NCBI RefSeq assembly: GCF_038452265.1 | Contig: NZ_CP151842.1 | Location: 1,364,001-1,428,000, forward strand | DNA from: Vibrio diazotrophicus | Lineage (GTDB): Bacteria; Pseudomonadota; Gammaproteobacteria; Enterobacterales; Vibrionaceae | Reading direction: 5' to 3' | DNA length: 64,000 nt | In this document: positions 45,751 through 55,030 of the stretch, piece by piece | Layout of the letters: each line of letters opens with the position of its first letter | Position numbering within the stretch: the stretch's first letter is position 1 | Notes under the pieces: generated by a model | Told to the model about the DNA's origin: nothing | Databases searched by the model: none | The model's input: only the letters and a program-made list of their open reading frames with translations | Program-made: the position numbers and the translations under genes

Positions 45751-45862
45751 AGCCTAACTATTTACAGATGTCGATAGCAAAATGCAGACAACCTTAAATT
45801 AAGTTAATATTCACGCCCAACGCGGTTATTTCATAATTTTATATCTTATTAACGGGTTCAAC

Positions 45863-46234
45863 ATGCTGACTCTCACTCTTATCCGAGGTTTACCGGGTTC
45901 AGGTAAATCAACGCTGGCAAAAACATTACCAGCCGTTCATTTAGAAGCGGATATGTACTTTGTGGATGAGCAGGGAGAGTATCAATACCGTGCTGAGGAA
46001 ATTGGGGATGCACACCAATGGTGCCAGCAACAGACGGATTACTGGCTTCAAGAGGGCAAGAGCGTGGTGGTATCAAACACCTTTGTTAAGCAGTGGGAGA
46101 TGACCGTCTATAAGAAGTTAGCCAGAAAACATAAAGCTAAGCTGAATATCATTGTGTGTCGAGAGCTTTACGGGAATATCCACGGTGTCGATGATGAAGT
46201 CATCAAGCGGATGCGAAAAGACTGGCAAGAATAA
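45863..46234 (+). CDS. Small P-loop ATPase/kinase-like protein
   Basis: A 123-residue protein with a Walker A motif GLPGSGKST at ~residue 9 and the sequence LEADMYFVDEQGEYQYRAEE typical of the polynucleotide-kinase/N4BP2-like P-loop family. It is shorter than most kinases, a core only. Phosphotransfer to a nucleic acid or small molecule is possible; the substrate is unknown. The start at ATG 45863 has no strong ribosome site. Confidence 0.8.
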   Translation: MLTLTLIRGLPGSGKSTLAKTLPAVHLEADMYFVDEQGEYQYRAEEIGDAHQWCQQQTDYWLQEGKSVVVSNTFVKQWEMTVYKKLARKHKAKLNIIVCRELYGNIHGVDDEVIKRMRKDWQE

Positions 46235-46255
46235 CTTGTTTGCCAGCCGTTTCTT

Positions 46256-47404
46256 CTACTTTTCTATTCTGGTGCAGTTGCGTTGCGCTTTGCTAAGCTG
46301 CCACCAAGCCAGCATGAACCAAACTATCACTTGTCCCCACAGCAAAGTCCATTGAGATGCTATTTGACGCCATTCAGCACTCATTTGATTGAGAGCTAAG
46401 AAGCCTTGTATTGCCGGAGTACTTGGAAACAGTTTCGATGCCCATACAATTGGCTGTGGAATCGCCTCGACAGGCCATATAAAGCCTGCTGAAAAAATCA
46501 AAGGCATTGAGCTAAGCAAAACCACCAAAGTTACCAGCTCCCGTCTTGGAGTAATAGAACCAAGCCAGATGCCGATAAAACATGAAGAAAGTAAAAATGG
46601 CAGTAACAGCGTCAGCAGTTCGGATGCGTGTGCCAGTGTGTTGACACCATGCAGGCTAAAACTTGCGCCGAAATAATACATACTCAGCAGGTAGTAAATC
46701 GGGATGAGCACAACACTTCTTAAAGCGATGAGTTTGAAACTGGATATGTGGCTCCAATAACCAATACCGTGTTTCTGCGTGCCAACCATCATGCCTGAAG
46801 CAATCAGCATCGTTTGCTGCAAAATAAGAACAAACACGGCTGGTACTACATAGTCTACATATCCCATACGTGCATTAAACGTGGGTTTCAGGTTTTGTCC
46901 GGTCGGCGAGTAGTGTTTAGCGGCAAGTGAAAGTGGCTCTCCGTCTACGACAAGACGAGCGACTTTGGTTTTGGCTGCTAATGTTCCGCCTGCCTGAGCC
47001 AGACCTTCAACTAATGTGCCGTAAACCAAAAAGTAGGAAGCATCACCCGCATAAGCAAGAGTGGTGCTTTTCCCTAGCATTAAGTCTTTGTAGAAATGTT
47101 CCGGAATAACCAAAATTCCGCTCACTTGCTTATCTAGAAAGGCCTGCTTTGCTTCTTCAATGGTCGCATTTCGTTGAACGACTTTGACCTGTGGCGTTGC
47201 ATCAACCATGCGTTCGAGTTGATAGCTGGCTTGACTCTTATCCAAATTTACTACGGTAAGCGTTTGTTCTCTTGGCGTTTGCTGACTGTAGGGAAGCGGG
47301 TAAAGAAAAGAATAGAAAAATACGCCACCAAACACGGTCAATACCACCACAGGGTTGGTAAACAGTGCTTTAATTTCCGCTTTCAGTAAGTTAAACCAGC
47401 TCAT
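46256..47404 (-). CDS. ABC-2 type permease (second of pair)
   Basis: A ~382-residue membrane protein of the ABC-2 permease family. An N-terminal helix (~20-40) precedes a large periplasmic domain (~45-170) and a cluster of five helices (~175-375). It is the last gene of a four-gene leftward operon with TolC-, HlyD- and permease-type partners. ATG 47404 has GAGGAG 6 bp upstream and overlaps the first permease by 14 bp. No ATP-binding subunit gene is adjacent. Confidence 0.88.
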   Translation of the reverse strand: MSWFNLLKAEIKALFTNPVVVLTVFGGVFFYSFLYPLPYSQQTPREQTLTVVNLDKSQASYQLERMVDATPQVKVVQRNATIEEAKQAFLDKQVSGILVIPEHFYKDLMLGKSTTLAYAGDASYFLVYGTLVEGLAQAGGTLAAKTKVARLVVDGEPLSLAAKHYSPTGQNLKPTFNARMGYVDYVVPAVFVLILQQTMLIASGMMVGTQKHGIGYWSHISSFKLIALRSVVLIPIYYLLSMYYFGASFSLHGVNTLAHASELLTLLLPFLLSSCFIGIWLGSITPRRELVTLVVLLSSMPLIFSAGFIWPVEAIPQPIVWASKLFPSTPAIQGFLALNQMSAEWRQIASQWTLLWGQVIVWFMLAWWQLSKAQRNCTRIEK

Positions 47405-48569
47405 GGTCACTCCTCACTTTTTTTTCAGCTCGCAGGTGTTTTTTAATCAACAGGAGGGTTAATCCAAGTGGTAGAAGATAGCCAAGCATCGGCCACAAAG
47501 ATGCAAGAGCAGAATAAGCATCGAGTCCATAGCTGACTTGGCTTACCTGCACATCAATATAATGACTGACAGGTAGCAAGCTGCGCCATATCTGAGCCAA
47601 AGTACCCATATCCGTTGTCGGGAATGTTATTCCCATAAAAGCGAAGCTTGGTGCGGTATATGCAGCGGCGAAGCTCATCGCTCGTGCTGGGTCTAATGTA
47701 ATAAAGAAAAAGAACGAGCCCATAATCATACAGGCCACAATCGTAAAGCACTGAGCAATGACCATGGTCGACATAGAACCGTGCATAGGCCAATCCAGCC
47801 CGTGATAAAACCAGCTAAGAAAGCCGGCACCTTGCAAGACGAAGACAAGTGAATAGGGGGCAAGTGTTGCTATCAAACGAGAGAAAGTATTGGGTTGCGC
47901 CCAAATGCTTAAACCGTGAGTTCGGTGATTGGCGGCCAGTATCATAATGGTGGTCACCACTATGGCAATTTGCCAAATGGCAGGAACAACCGCCGAAACC
48001 AAAAATTGCGCGTAGTTTGTGTTTTTATTAAATAGCGGTGTGATTTGAGTACGTATCGGTAACACGTGGCTCATTGCACCCAGCGTGGTTTGTTGGCCCT
48101 TGGCGAGCGTTTTTACCACTTCAACCTGTGCATTAAATGTAGATTGCGCTTGCACGACGGCAGAATTGATTAGCCTTCCAACCAGAATCATTTGGCTGTT
48201 GTAGAAGGTGGTAACCTGTGGTTGTTCTCCACGATAAATGGTCTTATCGAATTGGTTCGGAATAACCACATAAGCATAAATGCCAGTGCTCTTTAGATCC
48301 TCTGTCGCTTCTGCCACATTGGCGTAACTGCGAAGTACCGAAAGGGTGGAGGTTGCATCCAGTTCGCGGCTAAGCTGACGTGAAAGGCGACTATTGGATA
48401 GATCTACAACGCCAATAGGTAAATCGCGGACAATGGCTTGGGAGAATATCCACCAGATAGTGACAACCAATACGATCGGAACCCATGTCAGACAGGAGAG
48501 TAACCAGCGATCTCTCCTTAATATCTGCCATTGTGTCTCTAAAGAAGGTGAAGCCACAGCGTGATCCAT
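47391..48569 (-). CDS. ABC-2 type permease (first of pair)
   Basis: A 392-residue ABC-2 permease with the same layout as the next gene: a helix at ~25-45, a periplasmic domain containing LPIGVVDLSNSRLSRQLSRE, then five helices in the C-terminal half. The pair resembles YbhS/YbhR or YhhJ exporter subunits. It immediately follows the HlyD gene (adjacent, no gap) and overlaps the second permease. Confidence 0.88.
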   Translation of the reverse strand: MDHAVASPSLETQWQILRRDRWLLSCLTWVPIVLVVTIWWIFSQAIVRDLPIGVVDLSNSRLSRQLSRELDATSTLSVLRSYANVAEATEDLKSTGIYAYVVIPNQFDKTIYRGEQPQVTTFYNSQMILVGRLINSAVVQAQSTFNAQVEVVKTLAKGQQTTLGAMSHVLPIRTQITPLFNKNTNYAQFLVSAVVPAIWQIAIVVTTIMILAANHRTHGLSIWAQPNTFSRLIATLAPYSLVFVLQGAGFLSWFYHGLDWPMHGSMSTMVIAQCFTIVACMIMGSFFFFITLDPARAMSFAAAYTAPSFAFMGITFPTTDMGTLAQIWRSLLPVSHYIDVQVSQVSYGLDAYSALASLWPMLGYLLPLGLTLLLIKKHLRAEKKVRSDHELV

Positions 48570-49544
48570 TTACAGTTCAACCACCACGCTCATACCCATG
48601 CGTAAACCTTCAACAGGTTCAACGGGACGAGCCTCAACTTCAAAAGTGCGCAAGTCAAAACCTTGTGTTGCATCGGTAGAGCGCCATGTTGCGAAGTCGC
48701 CCATTACCGCAATATGAGTGACTTTAAACGCCAGCGTTTTATTCAGTGCTGGAACAAAAGCATTGAACTGAGAATCCTTAGCAAAATGGCTGAGCAGGTC
48801 TTCTCGAACATTGAGAACCGCCCAAGAATCTTGTGTATCGACTACCGTCACAACAGGGAAACCTTGTGGGGCGAGTTCTCCACTTTGCATTAATACTTGT
48901 GCAACTTCTCCATCAAACCAGCTCGAAATTTCAGTGTCTGCGGCGTATGCTTCCACTTCAGCAACCGCACCTTCAGCCATACGAACTTTTTCTGCTGCGG
49001 CTTGTTTGGTTTCTTCACGAGCGCCTTCTTGAGCCATGTTGTACATCTGCTGTGCTGAGCTTTCAGTGTATTTCGCTGCTTGCCATTGCGTTAAAGCTTC
49101 ATCTCTTTTCTGCTCAGCAACGACGCCATCTTTATATAGGTTATTGACGCGTAAATAAGTCTTCTCAGCTAACTGAGAAGCGGCGCGCGCTTTTAACCAT
49201 TGATCTTTTGCTGCTTGAATCTGTTGTTCACGAGCACCGTTTTCCGCTTCCTGAGCCAAGGCTCCAGCGGCTTTTTTTCCAGCAATCGCTTGATCAAGTT
49301 TGGCTTCAATTTCTGGGCTGTGAATAGTGAATATCAGCTGTCCTTTTTCGACCATATCACCTTTGCGAACATACACTTGGTCTATACGCCCCGGTACTTT
49401 TGAGGAAATGCTGTATTGCTGTGATTCTATCTGACCCTGCAAATGAATAGGCTTTGGCTGATAAGCTTGATAAAAGCCATAACCGATCCATGAAACCAAA
49501 GCTAGGGTGGATACAGCAACTAGTGTCGTTTTTACAGCCTTCAT
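48570..49544 (-). CDS. HlyD-family membrane fusion protein
   Basis: A 324-residue periplasmic adaptor. One N-terminal helix (~7-28) precedes a biotinyl-lipoyl half (KVPGRIDQVYVRKGDMVEKG), an alpha-hairpin (~85-200, rich in Ala, Glu, Gln) and a C-terminal barrel. It should bridge the permeases and the TolC-type channel encoded beside it. It overlaps the TolC-type gene by 4 bp. Confidence 0.92.
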   Translation of the reverse strand: MKAVKTTLVAVSTLALVSWIGYGFYQAYQPKPIHLQGQIESQQYSISSKVPGRIDQVYVRKGDMVEKGQLIFTIHSPEIEAKLDQAIAGKKAAGALAQEAENGAREQQIQAAKDQWLKARAASQLAEKTYLRVNNLYKDGVVAEQKRDEALTQWQAAKYTESSAQQMYNMAQEGAREETKQAAAEKVRMAEGAVAEVEAYAADTEISSWFDGEVAQVLMQSGELAPQGFPVVTVVDTQDSWAVLNVREDLLSHFAKDSQFNAFVPALNKTLAFKVTHIAVMGDFATWRSTDATQGFDLRTFEVEARPVEPVEGLRMGMSVVVEL

Positions 49545-50962
49545 GATGGATCCTTTTCATTCACAAGAGTTTGAGTTTCAGCGCTTGTCAGAGGAATTGC
49601 TGAATTTTTGTAGTTATCAAATGTGTCCATTTCACTGGTCAGTGCGAGCAATTTATTGAGTGAAATAAGGTAATTAAAGCTGGCAACGTATTGCTGAGTT
49701 TTAACGCTCGCTAAATACAGTTCGGCATCTACCACATCAAGAGAGGTAGATAAGCCTTGGGTGAATGCTTTCTGACGCAGTTTAAGGTTTTCTTGAGCAA
49801 GATTGAGGCTGGAGTTTAGCCCTGTCACTTCTTCAAGTGCTTGCTCTGCTTCGAGATAGGTTTTCTTCACTAATACTTGCAGATCTTGTCTTGCTTGTGC
49901 CTTCAAGTATTTGACTTGTGAGACTGCACTATGCGCTGCCTTAATCTGATCACTACGCCCTGTATTTTCAAGCAAAGGGACGCTGACACCAATACCAACT
50001 AACCAATCTGGCTTCATCTGACTTGCTAATGAATCGTCTTCATAGAGACTGTAGTCGCCGTATAGGTAAACCTCTGGGTAATATTTGCCTTTCTCCGCAT
50101 TGATTAAGCTGCTGGCTTGTTTTTCTTTGGCGTCGAGCAAATCAAGGCCCGGATAAGTATTGAGTGTCTGTTCGACAAAGGCACTCATTGAAGGAAGACT
50201 TTGGTTTACAAACAACTCACCATCGGGTTCTACGAGGGTGGTTTGTCCTAGAATTTCCGTTAAAGCATTTTGAGCAATATCGAGGTCTTTTTGTGCTTTC
50301 TTACGTTCAACCGCCGCTTTATCTAATGAAGCTTCAGCCTGAAGTCGCTCAACGTGGGCTATTTGCCCTTGTTGCTCTAGTTTTAAAGCGTTATCTCTGT
50401 GTTTGGTTAATCCCGCTTCAACGGAAGAGCGAGTTTCTAAAACTTGCTGAGCCAAAACTACGCTGTAATAGTATTTCGCTAAGTCTTCGTAGCGAGCTTG
50501 AGTTTCCATAGCAAGCTGACTTTGAGCTTCCTCTTTCTTTCCAATCGCGGCATCTTGGGCTGCTGAAATTCTGCCACCGGTAAAAATAGGCCAGACAGCT
50601 CGAATAGAAGAGCTGAAGATATCTCTTTCAGTAACCGTTGAAGTTATTGAACCAATGGAACTTAGTAGTGCAGCAGGGAGAGGGAGGGTTTGACCTGTAC
50701 TCTCCATAATTTGCTGGCCGGAGAGCGTCACGTCGTTATCTAAGCGAGTGAAGTTCGCTCCCACGCTAATGGAAGGTAAGTTGAGGTTACCTTTAGAATT
50801 TTTAAGATGTTCGTAACGCTCTACATTGGCACGTTCTGCTGCGAGGGAATTGTTGTTCTGTTTCAGCAGTTCCCAAGCTTGTTGAAACGAAATTGGCGCA
50901 GAATAAGCAGTTTGACTACCAAGCAGAGAGCATACAAAAAGAGCGATAGTTTTTGTCTTCAT
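49541..50962 (-). CDS. TolC-family outer membrane efflux protein
   Basis: A 473-residue TolC-like protein with a signal peptide (~1-21, ending TAYSA) and two homologous halves, each with long coiled-coil helices (AQSQLAMETQARYEDLAKYY; LAQENLKLRQKAFTQG). It forms the outer-membrane duct. First gene of the efflux operon. A perfect 30-bp palindrome lies 18-48 bp before its start, overlapping the probable promoter. Confidence 0.93.
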   Translation of the reverse strand: MKTKTIALFVCSLLGSQTAYSAPISFQQAWELLKQNNNSLAAERANVERYEHLKNSKGNLNLPSISVGANFTRLDNDVTLSGQQIMESTGQTLPLPAALLSSIGSITSTVTERDIFSSSIRAVWPIFTGGRISAAQDAAIGKKEEAQSQLAMETQARYEDLAKYYYSVVLAQQVLETRSSVEAGLTKHRDNALKLEQQGQIAHVERLQAEASLDKAAVERKKAQKDLDIAQNALTEILGQTTLVEPDGELFVNQSLPSMSAFVEQTLNTYPGLDLLDAKEKQASSLINAEKGKYYPEVYLYGDYSLYEDDSLASQMKPDWLVGIGVSVPLLENTGRSDQIKAAHSAVSQVKYLKAQARQDLQVLVKKTYLEAEQALEEVTGLNSSLNLAQENLKLRQKAFTQGLSTSLDVVDAELYLASVKTQQYVASFNYLISLNKLLALTSEMDTFDNYKNSAIPLTSAETQTLVNEKDPS

Positions 50963-50980
50963 GTTCAGCTCAGCAATAAA

Positions 50981-51010
50981 AAATAATTAGAGCATATGCT
51001 CTAATTATTT
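50981..51010. promoter_or_regulatory. Perfect 30-bp palindromic operator of the efflux operon
   Basis: AAATAATTAGAGCAT is followed by its exact reverse complement. The core TTAGAGCATATGCTCTAA is typical in size and symmetry of MarR- or TetR-type operators, which often control efflux genes. No such regulator is encoded in this window, so it would act from elsewhere. Confidence 0.75.
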
Positions 51011-51724
51011 ATGTGTTAAGTCAACGGGTTTTAGAAAGCATACTCTTTTAAAAAGAATAGTCTTGTAAAAAGCACGGTGTTGTAAACGTATCGTTGCTTA
51101 TCAGCAAATCGCTGTCTGTGACAAAACAAACCGTATTTGTTAGAAGTGATGATCCGCAGGGCAAAAATAATCTGCTCTCCAAACCAACTTTTTGCTGCTT
51201 TGCATTGTGCTCAGCAATTCTCTTCCTGACATCTGAGGAAAAGAGAGAAGCACTAACATTTCATCTGAGCAGGTATCTTTCGGATCATACGCTCTTACGT
51301 GGGTGAACGTAGAACACAGTTGTCTCGATAACATGTCTTTGGAAAGACAAATCCCTAAGTCGTCCCGTTTCATAAAAATGCCCCATCAAATTGTTGAGTT
51401 TTACTTCCTAAAAAACTCATTTTCCGATAAACGATTCACATAGAATTTCACTAGCCAGAATGCTCCTGATTGCTTATTAATTATACAGCTCAAGTTTTGA
51501 CTCTGTCGAAGTAAAGCACCCCCGCACTCTGTGATTCCTGCCAAATTTAGGCGATGTAATAAAACTTTGTTACTAGCTCTTTAGAAGTAGTTATCATTCG
51601 AATTTTCAGGGGCAAAATTTTGGTTATTTTCGAGGGTATTTTATTGCGATAAGTTGTTCACACTATTCGATACCTATTTAGCGCTGATGTTAATTAAGTG
51701 TTACTTTCAGCCCGGAGGTAACAC
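51011..51724. other. Intergenic region without a convincing gene
   Basis: This ~700-bp stretch between the divergent efflux operon and the sensor kinase gene holds promoters for both. Short open frames at 51094-51306 (+) and 51140-51373 (-) overlap each other and lack ribosome sites or recognisable similarity. An imperfect inverted repeat (TTCTCTT ... AAGAGAGAA, ~51221-51250) could fold as a small hairpin; its role is unknown. Confidence 0.5.
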
Positions 51725-53344
51725 ATGACTTGGAACAGCATCAGCTTTCGTAAACGCCTGCTCATTATTATGACCCTATCAGGCCTGATAGAGCTGTTAC
51801 TTTTAGTGGCAGCGGGCTTCGCTTATGTGAAACATAGCCAAGAGGAAGAAGTCGGGCTGAAAGCGCTCGGGGTCGCCTCATTTTTAGCCCAGTCACCAAG
51901 CGTTATTAATATGCTGCAGAGCGGTCAGGCTACGGCTGAACAACAAGAGCAGTTTCGAGATCTGACCCAATTGATTGGAGCCGCGTTTATCTCTATTGGC
52001 GATAATCAGGGTATCCGACTGGTTCACCCGCTGGATGAGCGTATTGGTAAACCGATGGTTGGTGGCGACAACTATAGAGCGCTGATTTCCGGTGAATCTT
52101 ACGTTTCCTATGCCAAAGGCTCTCTTGGTAAATCGGTTCGAGGAAAGTCTGCAATACGCGATGCGAATGACCAAATTATCGGTGTGGTCTCTGTCGGCTA
52201 TCTGATTGAGCGTTTACAAAATCGAATTGAACCGTTTCTTATCTATCTTACTGGCATGGCACTGCTTGTCGTTGTAGCGAACGTAGTCGTTTCCAGTTAT
52301 GCCTCTCGTCGATTTCAAAGAGCAATTCTGGGCTTTGAGCCAGAAGAAATCGGACGTCTTTACGTCGAACTTGATGTGACCATGAGTACCATAAAAGAAG
52401 GTATTTTAAGCATCGATTCAAAAGGATATTTAAGGTCAATCAATAAAAGTGCCTGCGAAATTTTAGGCTTAGACAAAGAGAAAGCGCTTAATCGATTGTT
52501 AACCGATTCTCTGCCGGACAGTGACCTGTATACCGTACTGGAAACCGGCGAAACAGATAAAGATATAGAGCTGTTTTTGAATAACCAAAGGCTGATTGCA
52601 AACCGCAGCGCAATCATCGTCGACGGCGAAGTTGTCGGCGCGGTATCGAGCTTTCGTTTAAGGGATGAAATTAACGATCTTACTGAGCAGTTATCACAAA
52701 CCAAAGAGTACGCAGAGATGCTCAGGTCCCAAACCCATGAACACCGAAATAAACTGAACACGATAAGCGGATTGGTTCAGATGGGTGAACTTGAAGCGGT
52801 ACAACAGCTGATAGGTCAGGAAACGGCGCTGTATCAAAACTTGATAGAGTTTCTTCGCGAGACTGTGAAAGACCCATTGATCGCTGGATTGCTATTAGGC
52901 AAAACCGAAAGAGCCCGCGAGCTTGGACTTGAACTGTTTGTTGAACAAGGTTCGAAGCTAGAAAACTTGCCAGAGAAAATCAAAGCAGAAGACATTGTCA
53001 CCATTCTGGGCAATTTGATTGATAACGCTTTTGATGCCTGTCTTTCATCTATCCGAACAGGGACATACATCTCGCCAGAGCGTCGTACTATTCAAGTGTC
53101 CATTAGTGACTATGGGCATGAAGTGATTTTAGAAGTGGAAGATCAAGGCTGTGGTCTACCAAAAGGGCTAAGCCAAGATCAATTGTTACAGAAAGGTGTT
53201 TCAAGCAAAGCTAAGCATAACAGGGGTGTTGGATTGTATTTAGTTAAGCAGCTTACCGATCGTTATCTTGGACATTTGGAAATGGTGGCGAATACCCCAT
53301 TCGGGACACGTACAACGGTTTATCTACCAAAGGAACAACAATGA
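51725..53344 (+). CDS. CitA/DcuS-family sensor histidine kinase
   Basis: A 539-residue membrane kinase. Helix 1 (~12-34) and helix 2 (~175-197) bracket a periplasmic sCache/PAS sensor. A cytoplasmic PAS domain (~215-310) follows. The histidine is in the SpoOB-type HEHRNKLNTISGLVQMGELE (~337), and the ATPase domain has NLIDNAFDACL, DQGCGLP and GVGLYLVK. This family senses C4-dicarboxylates, citrate or related carboxylates. CGGAGG precedes the ATG, and the stop overlaps the regulator start (ATGA). Confidence 0.93.
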   Translation: MTWNSISFRKRLLIIMTLSGLIELLLLVAAGFAYVKHSQEEEVGLKALGVASFLAQSPSVINMLQSGQATAEQQEQFRDLTQLIGAAFISIGDNQGIRLVHPLDERIGKPMVGGDNYRALISGESYVSYAKGSLGKSVRGKSAIRDANDQIIGVVSVGYLIERLQNRIEPFLIYLTGMALLVVVANVVVSSYASRRFQRAILGFEPEEIGRLYVELDVTMSTIKEGILSIDSKGYLRSINKSACEILGLDKEKALNRLLTDSLPDSDLYTVLETGETDKDIELFLNNQRLIANRSAIIVDGEVVGAVSSFRLRDEINDLTEQLSQTKEYAEMLRSQTHEHRNKLNTISGLVQMGELEAVQQLIGQETALYQNLIEFLRETVKDPLIAGLLLGKTERARELGLELFVEQGSKLENLPEKIKAEDIVTILGNLIDNAFDACLSSIRTGTYISPERRTIQVSISDYGHEVILEVEDQGCGLPKGLSQDQLLQKGVSSKAKHNRGVGLYLVKQLTDRYLGHLEMVANTPFGTRTTVYLPKEQQ

Positions 53345-54021
53345 ATACTCGGGTTTTGATCGTGGAAGACGATGTAGCCATTGCTCAGCTTCATAATAAG
53401 TACTTAGATAAAATCGAAGGCTTTGAAGTGGTGGGAATCGCCACTAGCCAATCGGAAGCAGAGATGCAGCTTGATGTTCTTAAGCCTAATCTGGTTCTTT
53501 TGGATGTATACCTACCTGATGGTACGGGATTAGATCTCATCCAGCGAATGAGAGGGAAGAACGACAGTTGCGACGTTATATTGATCACTGCGGCGAGAGA
53601 AGTCGAAACGTTGCAACAAGCGATGAGAGGTGGCGTGGTTGATTATCTGTTAAAGCCAGTGATATTCCCACGTTTAGAAGCCGCTTTGAATAAATACCGT
53701 TTAAGGCAGGCAGAGCTAGGGCGCATGGCCGATTTAGATCAGAACCTTGTCGATAAAATGATGACGGCGAATCTTGGTGATGAACCTAAACTCTACCGGC
53801 TTCCTAAAGGCATTGATTCTGTCACTTTGGATAAGATTCGTTTTCTATTTCAAACACCAATCAGCTTAACGGCAGATGAAGCCGGAGAAAAAATTGGCGC
53901 AAGCCGAACTACCGCCCGAAGATATCTTGAGTACTTGATTAGCACAGGTGAATTGCTAGCAGATCTTAAATACGGAACGGTCGGAAGACCAGAACGCAGC
54001 TATAAAAAGCTCGTGCGATAA
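53341..54021 (+). CDS. CitB/DcuR-family response regulator
   Basis: A 226-residue regulator. The receiver domain (~1-120) has the acidic pair VEDDVAIA, the phosphoacceptor aspartate in VLLDVYLPDGTG (~56) and LLKPV. A linker precedes a helix-turn-helix near the C-terminus (ADEAGEKIGASRTTARRYLE, GRPERSYK), which is typical of CitB/DcuR regulators. It is the cognate partner of the sensor immediately upstream. Its targets may include a carboxylate transporter outside the window. Confidence 0.93.
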   Translation: MNTRVLIVEDDVAIAQLHNKYLDKIEGFEVVGIATSQSEAEMQLDVLKPNLVLLDVYLPDGTGLDLIQRMRGKNDSCDVILITAAREVETLQQAMRGGVVDYLLKPVIFPRLEAALNKYRLRQAELGRMADLDQNLVDKMMTANLGDEPKLYRLPKGIDSVTLDKIRFLFQTPISLTADEAGEKIGASRTTARRYLEYLISTGELLADLKYGTVGRPERSYKKLVR

Positions 54022-54103
54022 TGCGCAAATGCACTGCATTCTCGTCATAACCATCTAAAGTATAAGAAACCAATAGGTGAATATTGCTTCGGGGGAGAGT
54101 CAA

Positions 54104-54871
54104 ATGTTTCGAAACTTTTTGATATCTTTGTGTTTGCTTCTGTCTGCAAATGTCGCAATAGTCGAAGCTCATCCTCTTGAGTCTTTGGTTTATTACACTG
54201 AAGACTATCCCCCTTTCAACTTTCGGGAAAACGGGGTAATTAAAGGCATTTCTGTCGACTTACTACACGAAATGACCTCAGCTTCTGGCGTAGAGATTCC
54301 CAAAAACAACATCATTTTACTGCCATGGTCACGTTCATATCGATCTGCTCTGATTCAAAAGAATAGCGGGCTGTTTTCCACGACGAAAACATCACACAGA
54401 GAAGACCTATTTCAATGGATCGGGCCAATTGATATCGCCAAGGTAGCTGTCATGGCGCGTAAAGGAAGCAACATAGTTATTAACTCGCCAATAGATATGG
54501 CGAAGTATCGCATAGGAGTCATGAGGGACGATGTAGGTGAACAGATGCTGTTTTCTTTAGGTGTCCCGAGAGAATCCATGCAAGAAGCAACACATATTAG
54601 CCGCTTAATTGAACTGCTTTATAAAAATCGAATAGATTTGTTGGTGTACGATGAACGCTCGGCAGGCTGGTTAATCGAAAGAGCCGGTTATGGAACGGGC
54701 AGCTTCGAGAGCGTATACACACTTGAGCAAAGTGAAATCTATTATGCTTTCAACAAAAGCGTAGATAAAACAGTGATTAAAGAGCTACAAAAAAATCTCG
54801 ACAACATTAAAAATACAACAGATTCTCTGGGAAAAACTCGTTATCAGTCCATCGTCGAAAAATATCAGTAG
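54104..54871 (+). CDS. Periplasmic solute-binding protein, family 3
   Basis: A ~255-residue exported protein with a signal peptide (MFRNFLISLCLLLSANVAIV, cleaved near EAHP) and a type 3 bacterial periplasmic binding fold (YYTEDYPPFNFRENG at the start; YRIGVMRDDVGEQML mid-protein). No permease or ATPase genes lie beside it, so it may serve a transporter elsewhere or a sensor. ATG 54104 has GGGGGAGAG upstream and begins the signal peptide. The 82-bp gap to the regulator gene leaves cotranscription open. Confidence 0.85.
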   Translation: MFRNFLISLCLLLSANVAIVEAHPLESLVYYTEDYPPFNFRENGVIKGISVDLLHEMTSASGVEIPKNNIILLPWSRSYRSALIQKNSGLFSTTKTSHREDLFQWIGPIDIAKVAVMARKGSNIVINSPIDMAKYRIGVMRDDVGEQMLFSLGVPRESMQEATHISRLIELLYKNRIDLLVYDERSAGWLIERAGYGTGSFESVYTLEQSEIYYAFNKSVDKTVIKELQKNLDNIKNTTDSLGKTRYQSIVEKYQ

Positions 54872-55030
54872 CCATCGTTTTTAAAGTTCAAACGCTAGGC
54901 GATGAACGGCTGGTTCGGCATTGCTGTATCAACATCTCTCAAAAGTAACCATCAGTACTGGTTTTTCTACATAACTTCGGTTATGAATTAACGTGTTAGC
55001 GTCGTTTAGCTTAGGAGTCGGCTTTTTATC

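Noticed and set aside
51094..51373. Two short overlapping open frames upstream of the sensor kinase
   Set aside because: They lie on opposite strands, overlap, lack ribosome sites and show no recognisable family or compositional sign of coding.
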